Source of the DNA: Pararobbsia alpina
GTDB lineage: Bacteria; Pseudomonadota; Gammaproteobacteria; Burkholderiales; Burkholderiaceae
Direction of reading: 5' to 3'
Assembly: GCF_902859895.1 (NCBI RefSeq)
Contig: NZ_CADIKM010000009.1
Coordinates: 1 to 64,000 of the forward strand
DNA length: 64,000 nt
The notes beneath the pieces were generated by a model, which searched no databases, was not told the origin of the DNA, and was given only the letters and a program-made list of their open reading frames with translations. The translations under genes were made by a program, and so were the position numbers. This document shows positions 40,281 through 48,540 of the stretch, piece after piece; the stretch's first letter is position 1; each line of letters starts with the position of its first letter.

Positions 40281-41276
40281 TCAGTCAGCCATTGCGAGAT
40301 ATTTCTTGCTGATCGCCGCACCGACCGTATATTTCGGGTCGACGAAATTGCCCAGTCGCACCTTGCCGCACTGGCTGAGCATCATGTAGGCATCCCAGCG
40401 GTCGAAGCCGAATTCCTTTTCCATCCACAACACCAGTTCGTGGTACGCGATGCGCGTCGCGTCTTCAAGCGGGCGCGCACTGCCGATCGCCATCAGCAGC
40501 TCATCGGTTTCGAGGCGCGGCCAATCGATGTTCCAGCCCTTGATCAGATCGACGTGGATCGTGGTCGTGCTGGAGTATTCGACGGCGGTGCCGCACACTT
40601 CGCCGTCGCCCTGGCAAGCGTGCGCGTCGCCGATAAAGAGCCGCGCACCGGCGGAGCGAACCGGCAGATAGGTGATGCTGCCCGGGCCCATGTCGGGCAC
40701 GTCCATATTGCCGCCGTGGTTGTCCGGCGTGAGCGAATTGATCGAGTCGATTTCCGGCGACAGGCTCAGCGTGCCGATATGCGGCTTGTACGGCAGCGTG
40801 ACGCGCTTGCTCCAATAGACGCCTTCTTCGTCCAGGTCGATCTTGCGGGTGATCTCGGGCAACGGCTCATTGAGTGTTGCGGTGTATTGCGTACCGGTCA
40901 GCGCGCCGAAGTGCGGAATCAGGCAGCAGGTGCCACGCGGATTGTCGCCGCGCGGCAGCATCGATTCGATGTACACCGCCACCACGTCGCCCTTCTCCGC
41001 GCCTTCTATCATGATCGGGCCGTTTTGCGGATTCAGGAACGGCACCCGCAGCTTCTGACTCGGCAGATCCTGTTCCGTGACGATCTTGCCGTCAAATGCA
41101 TCGCGTGTCTGAACCACAACCCGGTCGCCCGGGGCGATGTTCATCACCGGCGTCGAGTACGGTCCGATGGTGTAGTGAAATTCGCCCTGACGGGATTCGT
41201 TGAGTTCATGCGTTTCGCGGACTTTGCCGCGTGCGACGCCGCGCGTGTACATGATTGATTGTTCGAGCCAGGTCAT
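40281..41276 (-). CDS. Acetamidase/formamidase-family amidohydrolase
   Basis: A 331-residue FmdA/AmdA-family protein. Family marks are MNIAPGDRVVVQTRDAFDG, PHFGALTGTQYTATLNEPLP, and the metal-site region GDAHACQGDGEVCGTAVE. These enzymes hydrolyse formamide, acetamide or similar short amides to ammonia and the acid. The ATG at 41276 has AGGA about 8-9 bases upstream and is preferred to one six codons further out. It is the first gene of a two-gene operon with the SDR. A role in nitrogen scavenging is likely. Confidence 0.88.
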   Translation of the reverse strand: MTWLEQSIMYTRGVARGKVRETHELNESRQGEFHYTIGPYSTPVMNIAPGDRVVVQTRDAFDGKIVTEQDLPSQKLRVPFLNPQNGPIMIEGAEKGDVVAVYIESMLPRGDNPRGTCCLIPHFGALTGTQYTATLNEPLPEITRKIDLDEEGVYWSKRVTLPYKPHIGTLSLSPEIDSINSLTPDNHGGNMDVPDMGPGSITYLPVRSAGARLFIGDAHACQGDGEVCGTAVEYSSTTTIHVDLIKGWNIDWPRLETDELLMAIGSARPLEDATRIAYHELVLWMEKEFGFDRWDAYMMLSQCGKVRLGNFVDPKYTVGAAISKKYLAMAD

Positions 41277-41777
41277 TACGGTGTTCCTGTTCAAATAAGG
41301 GTTGTCGAAGTGAATGGGCGCAACAGCTGACGCCGCATTACCGTGAAATTAATGCTTTGATGTTGTTGGCTGGTAGCCGGTCGCCGGTGCAGGCGCCGTC
41401 GGCGACGTCCAGCGACGCGTCGTGCAACGTGTGGCTGCCGTCGTAGTACTGATTGAGTGCGGATATATTCAGCATGCTCACCGTCTGAGATAAACCTGAA
41501 TCACGCGTGCATCGTTACGCACGCTCTCCATTGATCCCGCGCCCAGCAACGGGTCTTTGTTCGGAAGAGGGGCTTGCCGATCAGTCGGGGTTCGGGTGGA
41601 ACTGCGCGATCATAGGAAAGCAGGTGGCAATCATGCCATACAACGCCAGACCGAACAGGGCGAGGCACGCAAGCGTAAGAAGACTGAATGAATGAGGCCG
41701 CGGCTTCTGCGCGGTACGGACTGCCGCCGGCGACTGCTGGCAGGCTGCCCACCGGAGGAATCGGTTGGTATGTGCGA
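41277..41777. other. Interval with a hydrophobic frame but no clear gene
   Basis: About 500 bases upstream of the acetamidase operon, which should hold its promoter. On the minus strand, a frame ending at 41581 contains one membrane-like helix (LTLACLALFGLALYGMIATC), but its only starts lie inside the MEKHLA gene. It is left unassigned. Confidence 0.4.
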
Positions 41778-42236
41778 TCAGATGTCGCGCGTGCGCGGGA
41801 TGACAACCGCCTGGCCGTGCTGTTTGCCGTCCGCGTCGAGAAGTTGCCACAGCGTGGCTTCCTCAATCATGAAGCGCTGGCCTGACTTGGTGACGCGCAC
41901 GCCCTTGTAGCCCGCCTCGTAGCCGAGCCGCTCTACGCGTGCCAGGAATTGCTGCCGCTCCTCGCGATTCGGGGCCTCGGCTGAGAGTCGGGACGGCAGT
42001 CCGGTGATTTCATCCCAGCTATATCCAAAGCGGCGCTGCGCGGCCTTGTTGCCGTAAATAAAAAGCGGGTCGGGATCGGTGTTGTGCGCGAGTACCGCGA
42101 ACGGGGCACTCTCATAGAGCCATTCGGTAGCTTCGCCCGCGGGCATGGACTGCGGCACTAGGGGGCGACCAAGCAGCCGGGCGTAACTGTCGGCAAGGAG
42201 CTGATAGAAAGCTGGATTGCGGTGAAGTGGGATCAT
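41778..42236 (-). CDS. MEKHLA-domain (PAS-like) protein
   Basis: A 152-residue single-domain protein from MIPLHRNPAFYQLLADSYAR. The MEKHLA/PAS core is visible as VLAHNTDPDPLFIYGNKAAQ, RRFGYSWDEITGLPSRLSAE and YKGVRVTKSGQRFMIEEATL. Its start overlaps the stop of the TPR-glycosyltransferase gene by four bases, so translation is coupled. PAS-like folds bind small ligands; its role beside a TPR glycosyltransferase is unknown. Confidence 0.82.
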   Translation of the reverse strand: MIPLHRNPAFYQLLADSYARLLGRPLVPQSMPAGEATEWLYESAPFAVLAHNTDPDPLFIYGNKAAQRRFGYSWDEITGLPSRLSAEAPNREERQQFLARVERLGYEAGYKGVRVTKSGQRFMIEEATLWQLLDADGKQHGQAVVIPRTRDI

Positions 42237-43816
42237 CTTGCTGTACTTCCGGCGTCCCGCAAGGCGTCGAGTTCTGTGCGAAGCGCAGCGACTACGCCAG
42301 TCCAATCACCTCGCGTTGTTTGTCGAAACAACCGCGCCTGTGCGTACCATGGACTATCGCTTCTGTCGAGTTGCCATCTCCAGTCCGGCATGAACGACAA
42401 AGCAATCCATACGGGCTTCCCGAGCGCCCCCGCTAGATGCGCCACGGCTGTGTCGACGCTGATAACGAGGTCGAGGCGAGCGATCAGCGCAGCGGTATCA
42501 GCGAACGAGGTGAGCCGCGCGGAAACATCGAGCAGCACCCCGCGCTGCTCAAGCTGCGCGAGGCACGCACGATCACTGTCGCGTACATCCCGTTGCAGTG
42601 CGAAGAACTCCGCGTCGGCATCCAACAACGGCTTCAGTTGCTCGAGCGATATAGATCGATTGCGGTCATTCACATGCGTCCGGCTTCCCGACCACACGAT
42701 CCCCACTCTCGGCCGTGGAGCGGAGCCTGCAATCAGATCGTCCCATTGAAGAACAAGCGCGTCGTCTGCGTGAACATACGGACCGGGCACCGCGAGATCG
42801 GCTGCACGAACCTTGAGCGCAAACGGCAGACTCAGGGTCGGAATATGAAAATCGAAATGCGGCACTTGTTCCGTCTCACCAATGACTTCCGCCGCGCCCT
42901 GATAATTTTGGAGAAGCGGCAGCAGTGCATCCTGAACACGCAACACGACGCGAGCGCCAGCCGCACTGAGCCGATCCACGAAGCGTACGAATTGCAGCGT
43001 GTCGCCGAATCCCTGCTCGTAATGAACGAGTATTGTGCGGCCCCCTATCGGTTGGATGCCAGTCCATAGGGTGCTTTGTGGAAAACCGTGGGTATCGGTG
43101 CCATCACGCCAACGCCATTCGTGTTCGCGCCAGCCGTGTTCGAATTCGCCGAGCAGCAGATTCGTCTGAGCTCGATTGGTGCGGGCGCCGACGTCGTTTG
43201 GATCGAGCGAAAGCGCCTTCTTGAATTGAAGCAACGCCTCATCGAAGCGCCGCAGATCCCGCAACGCGACCCCAAGATTGACGTATGCGCGCACGAAACG
43301 CGGCTTGAGCGCGATCGCCTGCCGATAGGCATCCAGTTCGTCCTCATAGCGCTCCAACGTACCGAGCAGCGCTCCCCGGTTGTAGTGCGCTTCGGCTGAG
43401 TGTGGCTGGATTTTGCACAGATGCACCAGCACCTGGAGCGCACGCTGCGATTCGCCAAGCTGTATCAGCGACATTGCGACGCCATGCAATGAGGCGGCAT
43501 GATTCGGAAACTGGGCAAAGCAGCGCTCGAACAGCGCAATCGCATCGTCGCGTCGGTGCGCCAACTGACACATCTGCGCGGCGAAATTCAGTTCCTCCAT
43601 CGACATGGGCATATGCGCCGATGCCTGTATCAGATACTCTGCTGCGCGCGCATGATCGCCCTGTTTAGCGGCGACGTAACCAAGGCCTGCAAGAGCTTCA
43701 CCGTGGTTGGGGGCGCTCGCCAGAATACTGCGCAGCACACGAGCCGCATCGTCGAATTGGCCGGCCAGGGAGTTCTTTTGCGCCGCGGCGAGAGCGTGTT
43801 CAATATCGTGGTTCAT
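42233..43816 (-). CDS. TPR-repeat protein with glycosyltransferase-like C-terminus
   Basis: A 527-residue cytoplasmic protein. Residues about 5-235 hold six or so tetratricopeptide repeats (for example AEAHYNRGALLGTLERYEDE and VRAYVNLGVALRDLRRFDEA). The C-terminal half resembles the GT-B glycosyltransferases found behind TPRs: GWREHEWRWRDGT at the junction, ILVHYEQGFGDTLQFVRFVD, VGIVWSGSRTHVNDRNRSIS, then LVISVDTAVAHLAGALGKPV, the likely nucleotide-binding region. Such proteins glycosylate flagellin, pili or other surface proteins. Coupled by ATGA overlap to the MEKHLA gene. Confidence 0.85.
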   Translation of the reverse strand: MNHDIEHALAAAQKNSLAGQFDDAARVLRSILASAPNHGEALAGLGYVAAKQGDHARAAEYLIQASAHMPMSMEELNFAAQMCQLAHRRDDAIALFERCFAQFPNHAASLHGVAMSLIQLGESQRALQVLVHLCKIQPHSAEAHYNRGALLGTLERYEDELDAYRQAIALKPRFVRAYVNLGVALRDLRRFDEALLQFKKALSLDPNDVGARTNRAQTNLLLGEFEHGWREHEWRWRDGTDTHGFPQSTLWTGIQPIGGRTILVHYEQGFGDTLQFVRFVDRLSAAGARVVLRVQDALLPLLQNYQGAAEVIGETEQVPHFDFHIPTLSLPFALKVRAADLAVPGPYVHADDALVLQWDDLIAGSAPRPRVGIVWSGSRTHVNDRNRSISLEQLKPLLDADAEFFALQRDVRDSDRACLAQLEQRGVLLDVSARLTSFADTAALIARLDLVISVDTAVAHLAGALGKPVWIALSFMPDWRWQLDRSDSPWYAQARLFRQTTRGDWTGVVAALRTELDALRDAGSTAR

Positions 43817-43915
43817 GGCGAGGTAGGCCGGTGCAAAATGCGACCTGTCGACGGATTAAAAACGGCTGATTGTACGGGATGAAACACAGCGGCAACGTCG
43901 GCCTTCAGCGAGTGG

Positions 43916-44578
43916 TTAGGCGTCCGTGTGCCCCTGGCGCCGTAGGACGACATGCGTGGCCTTCTCCGACGCTACGAATTCAACGCATTCGTATCCCAGA
44001 GCCCGCAAGTCAACCCCTTCGAACAGCGATTCTCCCCGGCCGAGTAGGACCGGCGCGATAGCAATGTGCAGTTCATCAATGAGGTCCTCACGAAGATACT
44101 GCTGGATTGTGTCCGGCCCACCGCCGATCCGCACGTCCATTCCGGCAGCGGCCTCGCGTGCACGGTCGAGCGCCTCGCGAATGCCGCCTGTTATGAAGTG
44201 GAACGTCGTGTCGCCTTCCATCTCGATGGGAGGACGAGCATGATGGGTCAAGATGAAGACTGGAACGTGATACGGCGGATTGTCTCCCCACCAGCCTTTC
44301 CAGTTTGTGTCCGGCCAGTCCTCACGAATGGGTCCGAACATGTTCCTCCCAAGAATCCAGGCCCCAACATTCTGAAAGCCACGGGCGGCGAAATCATCGT
44401 CAACCCCGGTCGTACCGCCGCCCTTGCCGAACAAGGCCCGCTGGAACGTGCGTGTTGGGACTAGCCACTGGTGCAGTTCCGTCCCGCCAGCGCCGAGCGG
44501 ATTGTCGATGTCTTGATTCGGGCCTGCTCCGTATCCGTCGAGCGAGATGGTGAAGCCTTCAACGCGAACTCGTGTCAT
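43916..44578 (-). CDS. Dihydrofolate reductase-like (RibD C-terminal domain) protein
   Basis: A 220-residue protein of the DHFR/RibD_C fold. Family features are VEGFTISLDGYGAGPNQD at the N-terminus, GAWILGRNMFGP, VPVFILTHHARPPIEM and DVRIGGGPDTIQQYLREDLI, the NADPH-site region. It is likely an NADPH-dependent reductase; true folate or riboflavin roles are improbable because those genes exist elsewhere in such genomes and this family is broad. It is a single gene. Confidence 0.85.
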   Translation of the reverse strand: MTRVRVEGFTISLDGYGAGPNQDIDNPLGAGGTELHQWLVPTRTFQRALFGKGGGTTGVDDDFAARGFQNVGAWILGRNMFGPIREDWPDTNWKGWWGDNPPYHVPVFILTHHARPPIEMEGDTTFHFITGGIREALDRAREAAAGMDVRIGGGPDTIQQYLREDLIDELHIAIAPVLLGRGESLFEGVDLRALGYECVEFVASEKATHVVLRRQGHTDA

Positions 44579-45151
44579 CGTTTGCCTCCGTTTAGACGCC
44601 CAACGCGATGTGGACAGAAAATCTGCATTCGCCCGGCGAAAACGTGTAAAGCCAACCCATCGTCCAACGTGTTCTTGCCTTTATAGATAAATCCGCTCGA
44701 TCCCATCTGCGCTGATCTTTTTTCTGGCGCCGGACATAGAGCTCCGTTGCACTGTTGGGGTGAACAATCTTCACAAACTGATACGCATGGTCAAGCCTTG
44801 CAAAAAAAATCGATCAGAATGCCGTCTGTTGATAAACACCGGTCCGGGCTCTGTTGAAGAACCTGCCCAAATGAAAAAGGCCGACCGGGTTACGGTCGGG
44901 CTTGCCTTGCTCGTTAATACTGACACTAACGATTCCCCTCTTTTGCTGGTAGCAGGATACCCGCGTCGCGGCAGCGGCAGAAGCGCACGCTCGATGACAC
45001 GACGGCGCAACGCCAGTTCCTTGTCGAACATCCGTTCCGCCGGGCTACCTGCTCCGTTCTCCCGACCCTTGCCCGCGGATACACTCGAAGAGAGGCTCGG
45101 GACCCGCGAGGTGCCGCTCAACTATGCCCCAAGCTTGGCCGATCATTTGCG
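44579..45151. other. Interval with a hairpin but no clear gene
   Basis: About 570 bases. Overlapping frames on both strands cross it, none with family character. A GC stem with flanking A run sits at 44881-44899. The right end lacks a convincing promoter for the GGDEF gene. Confidence 0.4.
44881..44899 (-). terminator. Stem-loop resembling an intrinsic terminator on the minus strand
   Basis: CCGACCG, a five-base loop and CGGTCGG. Read on the minus strand it is followed by CCTTTTTCAT, the stem-plus-T layout of an intrinsic terminator. No minus-strand gene that it would end is recognisable to its right, so it may be the leftover of a lost gene. Confidence 0.4.
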
Positions 45152-46534
45152 TTGGCAGTATATTTGTCCCTGATAGTATGGGACTCCGCGTTCTCTGAGG
45201 TTGCAATCATCAAGATCCTGTTTGCAGGGGTAAGCCCCGCTTTAATCACCGTCCTCGAGCCACTCCTTCAATCCGCCAGCGATATGATCTCCGTCTCCGA
45301 TGGACGCGACGCGCTCGATACGTTCTGCACCGAACCCGTCGATCTGATATTGATGGACATCGATTTGCCTGTCATATCGGGACTCGAGGTTGCGGGCAAG
45401 ATCCGCGTGATCGAGGTGATGCAGGAAATGCCATGGACACCGATAGTTATACTCACCCCACCGGATTCGTTGGAAAACCCTGTCACTGTTATTCAGGCTG
45501 GAGCTGACGATCTTGTTTCGCAGACAGCGCCTGAAGATGTCCTGAAAGCGAAAATCCTCGCCATGGTCAGGACGTCGACAGTGAGGCGTCAGTTGGAAAC
45601 GGCGAACGGCACGCTGAACAATATCCTGAACTCGGTTAGTGAGGGGGTTCACGTTCTCGACATGCGCGGCGTGATCATCGCCGAGAACGCCGCGTCTATG
45701 ATCATGTTTGGCTGGGAAGAGGCGGACAACCTGGTCGGCAGGCCCGGGCACAAAACGATCCACCACCACCATGCCGACAACTCGATTTTTCCTGTCGAAG
45801 ACTGTCCGATCCATGCCGTGTTATCGGATGGCCAGTACCGCCACGTCCAGGAAGACGTATTCTGGCGCAGGGACAATACCTCCTTTCCCGTTGAATACAA
45901 GTGCGCTCCCTTGCGCGATAACGCCGGCAACATGTACGGGGTGACCGTGGTTTTCCGAGATATCTCGGAGAGAAAGAAAGCCGAGCAGCACATCCTCTAT
46001 CTCACCCAGCATTGCCCCCTCACCGATCTTCCTAACCGCGTTCTGTTTGGCGACCGGCTTAAGCAGGCCATACTCAACGCAAAACGCTCGCGTACGAAAT
46101 TCGCCCTGCTGTTTGTCGACATCGACGGGTTCAAGCCGGTCAACGATCGCCACGGACATGCCGTGGGGGACATGTTGCTGCAGCGCATCGGAAAACGTAT
46201 GAAGCAATGCCTACGCGAGTCGGACACTATCGCTCGCATCGGTGGAGACGAGTTTGTAGCCATTTTACCGGCCGTCAATGAGGCTGAAGACGCGGTTTCG
46301 ATCGCCGAAAAGCTGCGTCAGTCCATCGAAGAGCCCTTTGCAGTTGAAAATTGCATCCTGGGGGTTTCGGCCAGCATCGGCGTGGCTATTTACCCGGATG
46401 ACGGACTGGACGAAAAGACTCTGCAGGTCAATGCCGACCATGCGATGTATCAGGCCAAAAGCCATGGAGGCAATGCCGTCGTGCTAAATGAGGCAGGCAT
46501 TGCTGGTAAATGCGCCTCGTCGGCTAGACCGTAG
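45152..46534 (+). CDS. REC-PAS-GGDEF diguanylate cyclase
   Basis: A response regulator producing cyclic-di-GMP. A receiver domain (about 20-140) has the phospho-acceptor Asp in LILMDIDLPV. PAS (about 150-280) ends in VVFRDISERKKAE. The GGDEF domain (about 290-450) has an intact RIGGDEFVAIL active site and a product-inhibition RxxD five residues before it (RESD). The start is unclear: the frame opens at a TTG, but the receiver begins only near residue 19, where GAGG lies five bases before an ATC. It may have lost its original 5' end. The gene's 3' end runs into a truncated isochorismatase remnant on the other strand. Confidence 0.87.
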   Translation: MAVYLSLIVWDSAFSEVAIIKILFAGVSPALITVLEPLLQSASDMISVSDGRDALDTFCTEPVDLILMDIDLPVISGLEVAGKIRVIEVMQEMPWTPIVILTPPDSLENPVTVIQAGADDLVSQTAPEDVLKAKILAMVRTSTVRRQLETANGTLNNILNSVSEGVHVLDMRGVIIAENAASMIMFGWEEADNLVGRPGHKTIHHHHADNSIFPVEDCPIHAVLSDGQYRHVQEDVFWRRDNTSFPVEYKCAPLRDNAGNMYGVTVVFRDISERKKAEQHILYLTQHCPLTDLPNRVLFGDRLKQAILNAKRSRTKFALLFVDIDGFKPVNDRHGHAVGDMLLQRIGKRMKQCLRESDTIARIGGDEFVAILPAVNEAEDAVSIAEKLRQSIEEPFAVENCILGVSASIGVAIYPDDGLDEKTLQVNADHAMYQAKSHGGNAVVLNEAGIAGKCASSARP

Positions 46535-46773
46535 GCGATCGGTCGGGAAAAAGTAGTGTGGCGAGATAAAGACCGCAAACTCTTTGCCGCCTTGAAGATT
46601 CGCAGCATGTTTTCTACCGTCTTGTTCTCGGTCACGCTTGCTCCGACCGCGCCCCAGTTCTTGCCTTGCTTGCTTAAGACATCGACTTGCGGGTCGATGA
46701 AAACCATGGCCGTCTCAGTTCGATCAAAGGACACTTCGGGTCTCCAATGACGTGCATGACGGCTCACCGGCAT
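46530..46773 (-). pseudogene. Truncated, frameshifted isochorismatase-family remnant
   Basis: The frame encodes an N-terminus typical of cysteine hydrolases of the isochorismatase fold (AMVFIDPQVDVLSKQGKNWG, then AVGASVTENKTVENM and RIFKAAK). Just after FKAAK the frame is lost: the continuation EFAVFISPHYFFPTDR appears in a neighbouring frame, about 46535-46600, so one or two bases were gained or lost. The rest of the roughly 200-residue enzyme is missing, cut off at the 3' end of the GGDEF gene. The fragment is therefore a dead gene piece at a rearrangement junction. Confidence 0.75.
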
Positions 46774-46931
46774 TCATCGACTCGAGCCTCTTTGGGCAGA
46801 TTAAAAAATGGAGGCTGGAAAAGCAACGACAGACCGACAGATTTTGATGCCGCATCGAGGTCCCTGGAGGTGGGCGCCGAGTGACGGGGCGCCTGATTAC
46901 CCAGCGATGTCCACTCTGGGGGGCCTAGTAA

Positions 46932-47102
46932 CTACAGGGAGGACGAAAGCGCACGCTGAACATTAGTGTCGAAATGATCCTGATACCATTTAATCATTCC
47001 CCGCATATAGCGTTCAGCGGGCGGCGCATCCTCCTCAGCGTATCCCGCACGTTCCAAGCCCTCACAACTATCGATGGCAGCGTTCAACACTTCACGAATC
47101 AA
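46932..47102 (-). CDS. Small 56-residue frame, probably a gene damaged near its start
   Basis: From a TTG at 47102 the frame encodes LIREVLNAAIDSCEGLERAG, then YAEEDAPPAERYMRGMIKWY, ending in a leucine before TAG. It has the balanced composition of a real small soluble, helical protein. A better start exists six codons upstream (ATG at 47118-47120 with AAGG at good spacing), but its fifth codon is TGA, giving Met-Lys-Thr-Asp-stop. Either a nonsense mutation has damaged the gene, or translation restarts at the TTG. I do not recognise the family. Confidence 0.5.
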   Translation of the reverse strand: MIREVLNAAIDSCEGLERAGYAEEDAPPAERYMRGMIKWYQDHFDTNVQRALSSSL

Positions 47103-47394
47103 CGTTCAATCAGTCTTCATTTCGCGCCCTTGGAGATAATGTCGATCAATATTTCGATGTTTCAAGTCGTATGAAGTCCACCCGAGGATTGTTGCTGATT
47201 CGAGGAGCCGAGTCGAGGTCCGCAGGTGGCCGCTCTCCGTTTCATTCAAGTGGCATACGGAGCCTGAACGCGAGTCGCCGATCGGCTGCTCGCGACCCTG
47301 AACGGTCAGCCGTGCTTCCCCGTAGGGGACATTCACACGAGCGCAGAAGACTCTCCAAAATCAGCGCCTTGCTTTTCAGTGAATACAGGTGGCG

Positions 47395-47901
47395 TCAGAA
47401 CGACTGCGGCCATCGATAGCCGAGCACCGAGGCGACCGGGTAGGCTAACTCGCGAACCTCATCCAATTGGTTTCCGCCAAAGAGATAAATAAATTCATCG
47501 TCATGGCGAAGATAGAAACCGACATGCCCCCTCCAGCTTGTGGGATCTTCGCGCGTTAGGACCACAATACAGCCGTAGATCGGGCGCTCAAGCGCGATGC
47601 CCCAATCGAGCCATGACCGCGCCAATGCTGATCCCGTACCGCGAACTCCGGCGCTTGCCAGGCACCAATTAATGAATGAGGAACACCAAGAGATTTTGTC
47701 GTCGTAACCAACGAGGTTGGTTTCGTTGTTGTATTCGACTATCCGTGGATTCGTCTCGCCAACCGGAAAACGTCTGACGCCGCGTTCAGCAATCGCCACA
47801 AACATCCACGCAGGTTTGGCGGGGCCATCTCTGGTATCTATGATCATTCTCGTTGGAGGGTTTCTTTTGTGCTTCCCGCGATTGTCGCCGATTCGAGCCA
47901 C
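47395..47901 (-). CDS. TIGR02594-type NlpC/P60-like cell-wall amidase
   Basis: A 168-residue protein (GTG at 47901; an ATG at 47847 is the alternative). It follows the TIGR02594 pattern: PAWMFVAIAERGVRRFP, NPRIVEYNNETNL, the catalytic Cys in ISWCSSFINWCLASAG, ALARSWLDWGIALERPIYGC, and the catalytic His in RGHVGFYLRHDD. These papain-like proteins probably cleave peptidoglycan peptides, and phage and toxin versions exist. No signal peptide is seen. It lies just before, and on the opposite strand from, the peptidoglycan-related cassette starting at 48541. Confidence 0.82.
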   Translation of the reverse strand: MARIGDNRGKHKRNPPTRMIIDTRDGPAKPAWMFVAIAERGVRRFPVGETNPRIVEYNNETNLVGYDDKISWCSSFINWCLASAGVRGTGSALARSWLDWGIALERPIYGCIVVLTREDPTSWRGHVGFYLRHDDEFIYLFGGNQLDEVRELAYPVASVLGYRWPQSF

Positions 47902-48188
47902 GTGGTCGACTGGCCGTTCCTGGCCGAACTCGGAAGTACGCGATCAAGCCGAACAGCACCGGCCTCGGTCGCAGGAATTAGAGTTGACGAGCCCTTCTCG
48001 CGCTGACCTCTTCACCCCAAATACAATGCTGCATTATGTCTTTGGGAATTCCGGGGGCCGGCAAAAAATGACGCTATGTGGGCGGAGTGAGGCAAAGGGC
48101 GTAGATGACCCGGCGCTCCCTCGCATGGCAGAAGCGGTGCCGATGATCTAAGCTGTTTTCATCGAGGCGCCGCCCCTCGGGAGGCATC

Positions 48189-48353
48189 ATGCATAAGCGA
48201 CTTCTCGCGGCGCTACTCTCGGTAAGCGTTGGTCTCACTGGTGTTGCAGCTCAGTCGGACGGCAGGAAGCCAGCAACAAGTCAGGGCGCACCTAAGTTCA
48301 CCATTGCTCCAACCGACAGTCATCAGGCGTTCTTCAGGGAGTTGGAGGGTTAA
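48189..48353 (+). CDS. Small exported protein, 54 residues
   Basis: Begins MHKRLLAALLSVSVGLTGVA, a clear signal peptide with likely cleavage near residue 21, and leaves a mature peptide of about 33 residues rich in polar and charged groups. GGGAGG lies 5 bases before the ATG, a strong ribosome site. It lies on the plus strand upstream of the regulator gene, separated by about 190 bases. Family unknown. Confidence 0.6.
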   Translation: MHKRLLAALLSVSVGLTGVAAQSDGRKPATSQGAPKFTIAPTDSHQAFFRELEG

Positions 48354-48540
48354 TGACGAAGTATCCCGCTTCGGCCACGCGATTCGCCGTAGCGGACCGA
48401 CAGGTTCGCGCGCCGAGGCTCAGCAAGTTGGCGCAGCGAGCCCACCAATGTCCGAAAGGACAGGGCTGCGCGTCGCCGGGCACTTTCGAGTCTTGTGAGC
48501 GCAACTTCCACCCGAAGTAACGCTCCGTCGAGTCGAAGGG

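Noticed and set aside
41581-41850. A small membrane protein gene downstream of the MEKHLA gene
   Set aside because: The hydrophobic helix is real in the frame, but the only start lies inside the MEKHLA gene and no ribosome site is seen.
44821-44900. An insertion-sequence end near GGCTCTGTTG
   Set aside because: The short match to transposon ends has no matching inverted copy and no transposase frame nearby.
44760-45173. A 137-residue plus-strand gene before the GGDEF gene
   Set aside because: Its composition is Arg/Ser/Leu-rich, it crosses a terminator-like hairpin, and an opposing frame of similar length covers the same bases.
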